NCBI GenBank assembly: GCA_051747985.1
Contig: JBNJGU010000102.1
Location: forward strand, 1-10,113
Direction: 5' to 3'
Length of the DNA stretch: 10,113 bases
Origin: PWQG01 sp051747985
Lineage (GTDB): Bacteria; Pseudomonadota; Gammaproteobacteria; Pseudomonadales; Pseudohongiellaceae
Shown here: positions 1-6,460 of the stretch, one piece after another
Position numbering within the stretch: position 1 is the first letter of the stretch
How the letters are laid out: the number at the start of each line of letters is the position of its first letter
Made by a program: the position numbers and the translations under genes
The notes under the pieces: generated by a model
The model's input: the letters and a program-made list of their open reading frames with translations, nothing else
Told to the model about the DNA's origin: nothing
Database searches by the model: none

Positions 1-2
1 TG

Positions 3-689
3 AACACCTCAACGGAAGTGATGCGACACATCGCCGGTGGTGTTCGCCGGGCGGGCTCCTGGCTGTTGCCGGCCGCCCAGGCCAGCAGCAACTCCCCGGC
101 GGAGGCGCTCAGGGGGCTGGTCCCGCGGCTGGCGACCCTTGATGCCTACCTGGACCTGGTTGCCAGCCTGCTCGAGCAGCAGACCAGCGCCTGGCTGGCC
201 GAGAATGACCGCGTGCCGGAAAGGATGATAGAGCGACTCGATCCCCTGGTCCGTGCCACCGCATGGAAAGAATCCTGCTGGCGCCAGCTCGCCGGGTCAG
301 TCAGCGATCCCCAGGTGCTGCGGTCACCTGTTGGTGCCGTGGGCATGATGCAGATCAACGGCCGGGTCTGGCGCAGCGTCTACGATCTTGACCGCCTCAG
401 TGATGAGGTCGACTACAACGTGAACGCCGGTATCGAAATTCTGACCCATTACATGGTCGATTACGCGATCCGGCGTGGCGAGCACGAGCAGCCCGGCGGT
501 GATGACAATCTGATCAAGGCGACCTATGCCGCCTATAACGGCGGCCCGTCGCAGCTGGGACGATACCGTCGCGAAGACACTCCCGCCCGATTGCAGGCAA
601 TCGACAATGAGTTCTGGCGTCATTACACGGCCATCAAGGCCGATCGATGGCCGGATATCTCCAGTTGCTACGCGGTCGGAAGCCAATGA
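3..689 (+). CDS. Lytic transglycosylase (SLT-type), 5' end outside window
   Basis: The protein would cleave the MurNAc-GlcNAc bond of peptidoglycan, forming 1,6-anhydro ends, in the periplasm. Counting from the GTG at 18, a catalytic Glu lies at residue 85 in the context AWKESCW. It is followed by the family's G-x-x-G-x-M-Q-I block (106-113, GAVGMMQI) and the Y-N-G-G-P block (173-177), in the usual SLT order. The frame is open from base 3 to the window edge. The first in-frame starts (GTG at 18, ATG at 21) have only a poor ribosome binding site and no signal peptide follows, so the true start and an N-terminal domain probably lie upstream. The gene ends with TGA at 687-689, about 30 bases before a promoter-like element. 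The fold assignment is firm; the exact subfamily is not. Confidence 0.85.
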   Translation, partial: NTSTEVMRHIAGGVRRAGSWLLPAAQASSNSPAEALRGLVPRLATLDAYLDLVASLLEQQTSAWLAENDRVPERMIERLDPLVRATAWKESCWRQLAGSVSDPQVLRSPVGAVGMMQINGRVWRSVYDLDRLSDEVDYNVNAGIEILTHYMVDYAIRRGEHEQPGGDDNLIKATYAAYNGGPSQLGRYRREDTPARLQAIDNEFWRHYTAIKADRWPDISSCYAVGSQ

Positions 690-718
690 CCCGATGGCTA
701 CACTGGAGTACGGGGGAC

Positions 719-727
719 TGGTATAAC
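719..727 (+). promoter_or_regulatory. Extended -10 promoter candidate for the hemerythrin-cyclase operon
   Basis: TGG followed by TATAAC (722-727) matches the extended -10 pattern TGnTATAAT with one mismatch. The -35 position at a 17-nt spacer (699-704, TACACT) matches the consensus at only 3 of 6 positions, which is typical of extended -10 promoters. Transcription would start near 734 and leave a leader of about 36 nt before the ATG at 770. Confidence 0.4.
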
Positions 728-744
728 CTGATCTGATGGGTTTA

Positions 745-760
745 TCCTGTCGAGACAGGA
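745..760 (+). promoter_or_regulatory. Inverted repeat overlapping the ribosome binding site of the 770 gene
   Basis: TCCTGTC (745-751) is the exact reverse complement of GACAGGA (754-760). In RNA this gives a 6-bp stem with a CGAG tetraloop. The 3' arm includes the first four bases (AGGA) of the Shine-Dalgarno sequence AGGAGAG (757-763). It could act as a translational gate for the first gene of the operon, or as an operator in DNA. The inverted repeat is directly visible; any regulatory role is inference. Confidence 0.4.
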
Positions 761-769
761 GAGACGTCT

Positions 770-1318
770 ATGAAAACAGCAAAAATGGTTGTCCAGGTTC
801 TGGGCCTCGTGGTGATTTTTTTCGTCGTTGCCATGGGAACCCTGCGCTTTCAGCACAGCAATGACGATGGCCCTTCCATTCTGTTCCCCGGCGGAGCGCT
901 GGTTTCCGGTGAACTGCATACGGGCCCGGAGCCCGACTGGAGCTTCACGTCCGACATTCAGACCATTGAGCTGGAACTGGATGACTCCGATTCTTCGCGC
1001 CTGATATGGATCATGGATGCCGATGGCAAAGCCTATGTGGCATCCGGGTACATGGGCAATTTTCTTGGACGCCTGTGGAAACACTGGGCGGTTGAGGCGT
1101 ACGAAGGCAGTGGTCGCGCCGTGGTACGTATTGACGACACGCGCTACGAACGGCAGTTGGTGCGCATTCATGAAGGCGATGTGCTAGACGGGGTCGCAGC
1201 CAGTATGGTCCGCAAGTATATGGGAGGCAATCCCACACCCGAGGCGATTGCCGGTGTCCGTGCAGCGATCGAGTCGGGCGATACCTGGATCTTCGAACTG
1301 GCACCCAGAGGAGAATGA
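770..1318 (+). CDS. Membrane-anchored hypothetical protein, possible PNPOx/nitroreductase-like fold
   Basis: This 182-residue protein has one N-terminal membrane anchor (about residues 6-24, MVVQVLGLVVIFFVVAM region) and a soluble domain that should face the periplasm. The segment around residues 40-70 (FPGG, SGEL, DWSFT, then a hydrophobic strand) and the later LWIMDADGKAYVASG-like stretch remind me of small proteins annotated as split-barrel PNPOx or deazaflavin nitroreductase-like. That resemblance is from memory and I cannot verify it; no cofactor-binding residue is certain. The start is supported by AGGAGAG at 757-763, 6 nt before the ATG. The stop codon is 2 nt before the next ATG, so the gene is almost certainly co-transcribed with the miniprotein and the hemerythrin-cyclase gene. 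This suggests a redox- or membrane-linked partner of that sensor. Function is unknown. Confidence 0.75.
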   Translation: MKTAKMVVQVLGLVVIFFVVAMGTLRFQHSNDDGPSILFPGGALVSGELHTGPEPDWSFTSDIQTIELELDDSDSSRLIWIMDADGKAYVASGYMGNFLGRLWKHWAVEAYEGSGRAVVRIDDTRYERQLVRIHEGDVLDGVAASMVRKYMGGNPTPEAIAGVRAAIESGDTWIFELAPRGE

Positions 1319-1320
1319 CA

Positions 1321-1455
1321 ATGAGTCTGCGTACCTATCTGATTACCTGTACCACTGTCGCCGTGGTCACCGCGCTGGTGATGCTTTTCGTGCCGCCCGT
1401 ATCGAATGCTTTCGAAAGTATCCTGCTGCTGTTTCTTTCCACCAATGCCAGTTGA
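1321..1455 (+). CDS. 44-residue membrane miniprotein
   Basis: ATG at 1321 to TGA at 1453-1455 encodes 44 residues: a short basic start (MSLRTY), a hydrophobic stretch of about 20 residues (LITCTTVAVVTALVMLFV), a PP turn, and a second hydrophobic patch (SILLLFLS) near the C-terminus. It could be a single-pass or hairpin membrane peptide. An AGAGGAGA ribosome binding site overlaps the end of the upstream gene. The ATG follows that gene's stop by 2 nt, and the next gene starts 21 nt after this stop. This tight spacing between two convincing genes is the main reason to believe it is translated. I recognise no family. It could be an accessory subunit or regulator of its neighbours, but nothing in the sequence shows which. 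Confidence 0.6.
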   Translation: MSLRTYLITCTTVAVVTALVMLFVPPVSNAFESILLLFLSTNAS

Positions 1456-1476
1456 TCCCGGCAGGGGGATGACACG

Positions 1477-2616
1477 ATGACCTCCTTCATCTGGGACCGG
1501 CATTTCCTTACTGGCATCAAGGAGGTCGATGATCAGCACCACGGGCTTGTCGACCTGATCAACGCCTTTGGCGATCATGTCTCGGCCGGCAATATTTCCA
1601 GTGCGGAGTTGTCAGACATTGTCGACCGCCTGCGCCACTATGCCCGTTATCACTTCCGCGAAGAAGAGGGGCTGATGCAGGCCGGCGGCATCGACCCACG
1701 GTCCCTCAACGAGCACCGGATTGCTCATCAGCGGTTCAGCGAAGAAGTCGAACATATCGCCGCTCAAGTGACACGGTTTGGGGAAAAGGAGGCCCGGCAG
1801 GTTCTCGAGTACCTCGTACACTGGCTCGGATATCATATCCTGGGCATTGACCAATCCATGGCGCGACAGCTGCGCGCCATCAGTGCTGGCACTCCTCCCG
1901 CGCAAGCGTACCAGGATGAGCAGAATTTCGATGCGGGGCCAGTACAGCCCCTTCTGGACGCGATTTCCGGTCTTCTGCGCGTTGTTGAAGAAAAAAACCG
2001 GGAGCTTCAGAACAGCAATGCCGCCCTGGAAGATCGTGTGGCGGAACGCACCCGCGAGCTGCAACACCTCAGTGAAGCCATGCACAAGCTGGCCATGCAC
2101 GACCCACTGACGGGTTTGCCGAACCGGAGGCAGGCAACGGACTTCCTTGAAGCACTGTGGCCTGCTACAGCGAGTGATCCGGTCAGCTGTATCATGATTG
2201 ATGCGGATCACTTCAAGGAGATCAATGACCGCTTTGGCCACGACGAAGGCGATAAAGTACTGAAGGGCCTTGCGACGGAAATCCACCAAAGCTTTCGAAA
2301 CGATGACCTGGCGTGCCGTCTCGGCGGCGACGAATTCCTGGTCATCTGCCCGAAAACCTCTCTCGCCACGGCGTTGCAGCTCGCTGAGCACCTGCTGAAG
2401 CGGATTGACGCACTGACATTACCGGTCCGTGGTGGTCATTGGAGCGGCAGTCTCAGTATCGGTGTGGCCGTATCCATGCCCGACATGAAGACAGCCGTTG
2501 ATCTTCTGCGTGTAGCCGATGAAGGGTTGTACGCCGCGAAAGCCGCGGGCAGAAACACAGTGCGCACGACGCAGGAGCTGCCCACGGCAACCCGGGCGGG
2601 CTGCCGCAGCACGTAG
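1477..2616 (+). CDS. Bacteriohemerythrin-GGDEF diguanylate cyclase
   Basis: This 379-residue cytoplasmic protein combines an oxygen- or redox-binding di-iron domain with a cyclase that makes cyclic-di-GMP from two GTP. The hemerythrin domain spans about residues 1-135 and keeps all seven expected ligands: H21, H59, E63, H80, H84, H120 and D125. A predicted coiled coil (about 156-205, rich in E, R, N and L) links it to the GGDEF domain (about 206-365), which starts with HDPLTGLPNR. The active site is the canonical GGDEF (283-287), and an RxxD inhibitory site (R274-D277) sits exactly five residues before it, so product feedback is expected. LSIGV and ADEGLYAAK blocks follow. The start is supported by AGGGGG at 1463-1468, 8 nt upstream. 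A comparable Vibrio cholerae hemerythrin-cyclase is reported to be oxygen/redox controlled; the same role here is inferred. The last ~15 residues are low in complexity. Confidence 0.93.
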   Translation: MTSFIWDRHFLTGIKEVDDQHHGLVDLINAFGDHVSAGNISSAELSDIVDRLRHYARYHFREEEGLMQAGGIDPRSLNEHRIAHQRFSEEVEHIAAQVTRFGEKEARQVLEYLVHWLGYHILGIDQSMARQLRAISAGTPPAQAYQDEQNFDAGPVQPLLDAISGLLRVVEEKNRELQNSNAALEDRVAERTRELQHLSEAMHKLAMHDPLTGLPNRRQATDFLEALWPATASDPVSCIMIDADHFKEINDRFGHDEGDKVLKGLATEIHQSFRNDDLACRLGGDEFLVICPKTSLATALQLAEHLLKRIDALTLPVRGGHWSGSLSIGVAVSMPDMKTAVDLLRVADEGLYAAKAAGRNTVRTTQELPTATRAGCRST

Positions 2617-2624
2617 CTCGCCGC

Positions 2625-2653
2625 CGCGCGGTGTCAAAGCCCAGCAGGTCGAT
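2625..2653 (-). repeat. Copy A of a direct repeat; matches the fic 3' coding region
   Basis: Bases 2625-2643 are identical over 19 bp to 4430-4448, inside the fic gene, and in the same orientation. The match resumes at GTCGAT (2648-2653 against 4456-4461) after a 3-nt length difference. Read on the - strand, this noncoding copy would encode IDLLGFDTARR, compared with IDFLVGFDTARR in Fic. It lies in the 42-nt gap between the convergent cyclase and amidase genes. It could be a relic of a second fic-like 3' end or a rearrangement footprint. Confidence 0.5.
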
Positions 2654-2658
2654 ACGCC

Positions 2659-4197
2659 TTAATGGTCAGCCCCAGGCGGCAATTCCGGTGCCCGCCGGTG
2701 TCGGGTGGCCTGTTCGTAGCTGTAGGCATACCCGAGCAGTTGCGCTTCGCTGTACAGCGGTCCAAGCAGGCTGATTCCGGCGGGCAGGTCGTTCGGGCCG
2801 TATCCCATGGGCACCGTGATGGCGGGCAGCCCGGTATGCGGCGCGATATGCTGACTGTTGTCCCCCGTGGGGCTGCTGGTGTCACCGATGCGTCGGGGAG
2901 GATGGCTCCAGGTCGGGTATACCACTGCATCGACGCCACTGTCCTGCATGGCTGTCAGGACGGCGTTTCTGAAATGGACATTACGCTCATTCTCGAACAG
3001 ATCCCGACACTCCTCGTTGCTGCGTCCGTTATCCACCATATTCTCAAGGCTGCCTCCTGTTGAAGGCAGGAACAATCCGGACGCCACGACCTGCTCGAGC
3101 GTCGTGGCCGCAAACGCATGGGTCTGTTGCGACAGATACTGATTCACATCCTCCTGAAACGTATTGCACCAGTTGTCCTGAATCAGGTCCTCGAAACCCG
3201 GTACGGCGAAATCCTCCACCAGCACGGCACCCTGTGAAGCCATGTCCTTGAGCGCCTGCTCGAAGAGCGCCTCGATGGCCGGGTCGATCGAGGCCTGCGT
3301 TGTGTAATGGCGCATGACGCCGATACGGGCCCCCTCGAGAGCGTCCGTGCGCAGGGCCTGCAGGTAATTGCGGTCTATATCCTCGGGGCGGTGTCGCGTC
3401 GCCGGATCATCCGGGTCGGCCGCGGCAATGGCCTGCAGGACCCGCGCGGCATCCGCGACACTCCTGGCCATGGGACCGGCGATATCATTGCGCAGGTACA
3501 GGGGGATGACACCCATGCGGCTGGTCAGCCCCATGGTGCTGCGTATACCCACCAATGCATTATGCGAGGAGGGGCCTCGGATGGAATTGCCGGTGTCGGT
3601 TCCGATGCCGGCGACGGCGAAATTGGCGGCCACACCGGCGCCGGTCCCGCCGCTTGACCCGGCCGGTGTGTGCAACAGGTTGTAGGGGTTACGGGTGATG
3701 CCGGCGATCGAGCTTTCGGTCACGTTGGGACTGAAGGCCCACTCGGCCATATTGGTTTTACCGAGGATGACAGCGCCCGCCTGGCGTAATTGCGCGACCA
3801 GAAATGCGTCGGTGGTGGCCACGTTGTTCTTCAGGGCCAGGGAACCGCCCGTGGTGGGCAGTCCCCGTACGTCAATATTGTCCTTGATGAGCATGGGAAT
3901 GCCATGCAGCACTCCGTTGCCATTACCGGCGTCACGTTGCCGGTCCGCCGCGATGGCCTCGCTCAGGGCCTCCGGATTGAGAGTGACGACTGCGTTGAGC
4001 CCCGTCTGCTGGTCCAGAGACCGGATCCGTTCCAGATAGAAACGGGTCAGGGCTTCGCTGCTCATGTCCCCGGAGTCATAGGCCTGCATGATCCGCGATA
4101 TGGTGAGCTCCTGCCAATCCTGCGCACTGGCCGGTGCACTCATCCAGATCGATAGAAAAGCAGACACTGCCAGGATAAAACCGTTACACATTCTCAT
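2659..4197 (-). CDS. Exported amidase-signature (AS) family hydrolase
   Basis: AS enzymes hydrolyse C-N amide bonds with a Ser-cisSer-Lys triad. Numbering from the ATG at 4195-4197 (512 residues), the triad is K105 (LIKDN), S181 (AGSSGG) and S205 (GTDTGNSIRGPS), with the family's 24-residue spacing between the two serines. The usual TGGS is TGNS here, as I recall for one AS subgroup. A signal peptide covers residues 1-25 (hydrophobic core, then SAPASA before Q26), so the enzyme should act in the periplasm or outside the cell; the substrate is unknown. I chose this start because AGAGGGAG (4206-4213) sits 8 nt upstream. The GTG at 4222-4224 would overlap no good ribosome binding site and would bury the signal peptide. 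The gene is 51 nt downstream of fic on the same strand and converges with the cyclase gene. Gln/Glu-tRNA amidotransferase function is unlikely because of the export signal and the absence of partner subunits. Confidence 0.9.
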   Translation of the reverse strand: MRMCNGFILAVSAFLSIWMSAPASAQDWQELTISRIMQAYDSGDMSSEALTRFYLERIRSLDQQTGLNAVVTLNPEALSEAIAADRQRDAGNGNGVLHGIPMLIKDNIDVRGLPTTGGSLALKNNVATTDAFLVAQLRQAGAVILGKTNMAEWAFSPNVTESSIAGITRNPYNLLHTPAGSSGGTGAGVAANFAVAGIGTDTGNSIRGPSSHNALVGIRSTMGLTSRMGVIPLYLRNDIAGPMARSVADAARVLQAIAAADPDDPATRHRPEDIDRNYLQALRTDALEGARIGVMRHYTTQASIDPAIEALFEQALKDMASQGAVLVEDFAVPGFEDLIQDNWCNTFQEDVNQYLSQQTHAFAATTLEQVVASGLFLPSTGGSLENMVDNGRSNEECRDLFENERNVHFRNAVLTAMQDSGVDAVVYPTWSHPPRRIGDTSSPTGDNSQHIAPHTGLPAITVPMGYGPNDLPAGISLLGPLYSEAQLLGYAYSYEQATRHRRAPELPPGADH

Positions 4198-4205
4198 GAG
4201 CCAGG

Positions 4206-4213
4206 CTCCCTCT
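4206..4213 (-). promoter_or_regulatory. Shine-Dalgarno site that sets the amidase start
   Basis: On the - strand AGAGGGAG ends 8 nt before the ATG at 4197-4195. It favours this start over the in-frame GTG 27 nt upstream and puts the signal peptide at the N-terminus. Confidence 0.7.
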
Positions 4214-4227
4214 ACTATGACCACTGG

Positions 4228-4243
4228 TTGTGCATACTCACAA
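4228..4243. repeat. Short inverted repeat between fic and the amidase gene
   Basis: TTGTG (4228-4232) and CACAA (4239-4243) flank a 6-nt centre in the 51-nt gap upstream of the amidase gene. On the - strand the outer arm reads TTGTGA, which could also be a weak -35 (TTGTGA, 18 nt, CATAGT). It could be an operator for the amidase or a chance palindrome. The evidence is weak. Confidence 0.25.
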
Positions 4244-4248
4244 GGTTG

Positions 4249-5769
4249 TTATCTGAAACGAAAGGCTCGTCTGACCACCGCTTCGGCGTCAGCGATTTCC
4301 TGTTCGGTCATCCAGTCGAAATGACTTTTCCTTTTCGTAGCGGAGAGTACCCCATCGTTCTGCTGCACGATCCGGATAAACAACTCCAGGCTGTGGTCGG
4401 GCCAGTCGAGCTGCTGGTTGAGTTGCCGGCGCGCGGTGTCAAAGCCCACCAGAAAGTCGATCTCCTGCTGTAGATCCTGTTCCACGGTTCGCTCCAACGC
4501 CTTGTAGAGAAATTCTGCCTGATTGGTCGCATCGAAGAAACGGAAATAGACGGCCTCGTTGCCGGTAGCAGCAATATCCGGGGTATCCGGTGAATAGTCG
4601 GTATGTTGCCTGACCGGCCTGGAGAAACTCTCCAGGACGGCAACATATTCGTCAAGGTTCGCCAGAATGACGGCGGAAACCGGCAACACGATTCCCCGGG
4701 GTGTGAAGCCCGCATTGGCCAGGACTTCGTGAATCAGGTAACGGTGAATACGACCGTTTCCATCCATGAAGGGGTGGATAAAGACAAAACCGAAGGCGAT
4801 GGTGGCGGCTGAAACCACCGGATCAAATGACAATTTTTGATTCCCGGGTGCCGGATCTCCCGTCCTGGCCATCCGCGCCGCTTCCAGCAGACCATTCATC
4901 AGGCCGGGCACATCGTCCGGACGGGGCGGCACGAACTCCACCCGCTGCCGGTGACCCAGGTCATCGCCTATCCAGTTCTGCTGTTGGCGCCAGCCGAATT
5001 CGTGAAAACGCGGGTCGATCACCGCGTTCTGCAGCTCCACCAGACGCTTCTCGGTAAGTGGTTCTCCGGTATCGGCCTGGCGCAACAGGTCAGCGAATCG
5101 CTGGGCGCGACTGGCGGAAGGCTTCTCCCGCTCCACCTCGAAGGAGGATCGGGTCTCTTTCAGGTACAGGAAGGCAGCGGCGCGGCGCAGCAGATCCTCG
5201 TCGTATCGACCCAGGGTTTCCAGGGTACGCCGGCGCAGATCCCTGGCCACCATCGTCTCGAGAAAATCGGTTCTGCGCACCAGAGGACAGAACTCCCGGG
5301 TGCCAGGCAGGTTGTCATTGACCCGAAAGCGGTTATCTCTGGTGACGACACCCGAGCCAAACTGCCGGTCGGTATCCAGGGCGTCGACATAGCGCGCTTT
5401 GGCGGAGACGGGGCTGTCGATGGGCAACTCGCTGCCAGTCAGCCATTCATAGAGAAAGCAGACACGGCGAGCGTACGCCGAGGCCGGACTGCCGCTGATC
5501 CAGTCACAAAGCGCCCGGGAGTCGATCCGATCGAATAGCATTCGCAGCACCTGCAGATTGAGCCCTTCGTAGCGGAGGGCAAATTGCAGATGGCCGGGCA
5601 GAGAGTTATCCGGTTGGTAGCGGGATTCAAACAACTGGATGCGGCGGGTGCCCAGATCGTGCTCCTGGCGGCCACGCACGGCGCTGTCGACATGGCAGTG
5701 CTGCCAGAGATCGATCACCGGCAGGTGATAGGCCTCCATCAGCCAGCTGTAGCCCGCCTTTGCTCTCAC
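4249..5769 (-). CDS. Fic-domain protein AMP-transferase
   Basis: Fic enzymes transfer AMP (sometimes another phosphate-containing group) from a nucleotide to a hydroxyl side chain of a target protein. This 506-residue protein has the complete active-site motif HPFMDGNGR at 332-340, including catalytic H332 and the D/N/R positions that hold Mg and phosphates. An SxxxE inhibitory-helix motif sits N-terminal to it (S209 to E213, context SSFEVERE), so it resembles self-inhibited class II Fic proteins. The residue after the Glu is Arg rather than the usual Gly or Asn. A long N-terminal region (1-195) and a helical C-terminal domain (about 415-506) surround the core. GTG at 5767-5769 is the start: GGAG lies 5 nt upstream, and a TGA closes the frame further up. 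No antitoxin partner is visible. Roles in stress or phage response are possible, but the target is unknown. Confidence 0.92.
   Translation of the reverse strand: MRAKAGYSWLMEAYHLPVIDLWQHCHVDSAVRGRQEHDLGTRRIQLFESRYQPDNSLPGHLQFALRYEGLNLQVLRMLFDRIDSRALCDWISGSPASAYARRVCFLYEWLTGSELPIDSPVSAKARYVDALDTDRQFGSGVVTRDNRFRVNDNLPGTREFCPLVRRTDFLETMVARDLRRRTLETLGRYDEDLLRRAAAFLYLKETRSSFEVEREKPSASRAQRFADLLRQADTGEPLTEKRLVELQNAVIDPRFHEFGWRQQQNWIGDDLGHRQRVEFVPPRPDDVPGLMNGLLEAARMARTGDPAPGNQKLSFDPVVSAATIAFGFVFIHPFMDGNGRIHRYLIHEVLANAGFTPRGIVLPVSAVILANLDEYVAVLESFSRPVRQHTDYSPDTPDIAATGNEAVYFRFFDATNQAEFLYKALERTVEQDLQQEIDFLVGFDTARRQLNQQLDWPDHSLELFIRIVQQNDGVLSATKRKSHFDWMTEQEIADAEAVVRRAFRFR
4430..4461 (-). repeat. Copy B of the direct repeat, within fic
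   Basis: This is the coding copy of the repeat at 2625-2653 and encodes IDFLVGFDTARR of Fic (residues about 437-448). The two copies lie 1.8 kb apart in the same orientation and enclose the whole amidase gene plus the last ~60 codons of fic. Confidence 0.5.
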
Positions 5770-5774
5770 AGGAT

Positions 5775-5778
5775 CTCC
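5775..5778 (-). promoter_or_regulatory. Ribosome binding site deciding the fic GTG start
   Basis: GGAG on the - strand is 5 nt before GTG (5769-5767). The next upstream in-frame codons run into a TGA with no ATG or GTG between, so this GTG is the likely start. Confidence 0.6.
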
Positions 5779-5852
5779 GGGAAAGACGCCAATTCTCCGA
5801 AAAACGGCTGCTCTTCAGGAATAACTGCCGCAAACAGTATTTTCTCCTGATA

Positions 5853-5882
5853 TTTATACGCTCAATGGAAGCGCTGCGTCAA
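5853..5882 (-). promoter_or_regulatory. Sigma70-type promoter of fic
   Basis: On the - strand TTGACG (5882-5877) and TATAAA (5858-5853) are separated by 18 nt; each matches the sigma70 consensus at 5 of 6 positions. Transcription would begin near 5846, giving a leader of roughly 77 nt before the fic GTG. This is the best promoter in the window and lies in its most AT-rich stretch. Confidence 0.65.
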
Positions 5883-5884
5883 CA

Positions 5885-5943
5885 TTTCTGATCTCTAATG
5901 ATATGGCGCATTCTTTTCTGAATCCGAGGCTGTTTTTCTGATC
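5885..5943 (-). repeat. Three phased TCAGAAA-core repeats upstream of the fic promoter
   Basis: On the - strand GATCAGAAA occurs at 5943-5935 and 5893-5885, with a variant, GATTCAGAAA, at 5924-5915. The TCAGAAA cores start 20 and 30 bp apart, close to two and three DNA helical turns, so all face roughly the same side of the helix. The nearest copy ends 2 bp before the -35 hexamer. This layout looks like binding sites for an activator or other regulator; the protein is unknown. Confidence 0.5.
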
Positions 5944-5950
5944 ACACTAC

Positions 5951-5975
5951 TGTCCCGGCCAACCGCAACCGGACA
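5951..5975 (-). terminator. Hairpin just after the Arg-rich protein gene
   Basis: TGTCC...GGACA arms with inner CGG/CCG pairing (one bulged base) form a 7-bp stem with a loop of about 10 nt, beginning 2 nt beyond the TGA of the 5978 gene. No T-run follows on the - strand, so it is not a classical intrinsic terminator; it may protect the 3' end or act weakly. Confidence 0.3.
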
Positions 5976-5977
5976 AT

Positions 5978-6460
5978 TCAGTACTTGAGCAGTACATCTA
6001 GCAGAATCAACCACTCGTCCCCCTTGTCATGGCGACGATAATGCCTGTCCCGATAGTCCCGTTCGCGCCAGCTGACTTCTCCGTGCCCCCGCCTTCCCGG
6101 GCTCCACCGCTCTCTCGGGTGGTGGTAGCGGTAGCTGTCATGGAAATACCTGCGCTCCACCTTCCGCCAGTGCTTACGCTGCTCGCGTGCCAGCTCCTGT
6201 CGACGCTTGCGTCGCTCCCTGGCGATTTCCGCCTCCCGCTTGCGCGCTTCACGCCCCCGGTCCGCATGATACTTCCGCCACTCCCTGTCACGCTCATACC
6301 GGGATCCCCGGTACTCCCGGGACTGTCCGTAATGATGGCCACTGTCGGCATGGCCGTAGCGCTCGCCGTAACGGTATTCCTGCGCCTGGGCGCTCACCGC
6401 CGACAGGGCCAGGCCGATGGCCGCAGCGGCGGTGACGATCAACCGGTTTCGTGTTTTCAT
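5978..6460 (-). CDS. Exported Arg/Tyr/His-rich hypothetical protein
   Basis: This 160-residue protein has a clear signal peptide (KTRNR, alanine-rich core, cleavage after AQA at residue 26). The mature part is about one quarter arginine, with many Tyr, His, Glu and Trp residues. Residues about 65-108 form an E/R/K-rich stretch (REAEIARERRKRRQEL and similar) likely to be a long charged helix. The flanks are Tyr/Gly/His-rich, and the C-terminus ends in a hydrophobic WLILLDVLLKY tail. The ATG is supported by AGGAG (6469-6473) with 8-nt spacing. I recognise no family. The His- and charge-rich composition resembles small periplasmic metal- or envelope-stress proteins, but no metal-binding motif is certain. 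It stands apart by about 100 bp from the gene above it and is followed by a hairpin, so it may be a separate transcription unit. Confidence 0.75.
   Translation of the reverse strand: MKTRNRLIVTAAAAIGLALSAVSAQAQEYRYGERYGHADSGHHYGQSREYRGSRYERDREWRKYHADRGREARKREAEIARERRKRRQELAREQRKHWRKVERRYFHDSYRYHHPRERWSPGRRGHGEVSWRERDYRDRHYRRHDKGDEWLILLDVLLKY

Noticed and set aside
1612..2391. 259-codon open frame on the - strand
   Set aside because: It is antisense to the hemerythrin-GGDEF gene, whose di-iron and GGDEF motifs prove the + strand reading.
4837..5538. 233-codon open frame on the + strand
   Set aside because: It lies wholly antisense to the Fic coding region, has no recognisable motif, and the - strand frame has a complete Fic active site.
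5766..5837. A 23-codon leader frame upstream of fic, with CTG start near AGGAG and a TGA overlapping the fic GTG
   Set aside because: It needs a CTG or ATA start, and the likely transcription start near 5846 would remove much of the AGGAG, so it would hardly be translated.
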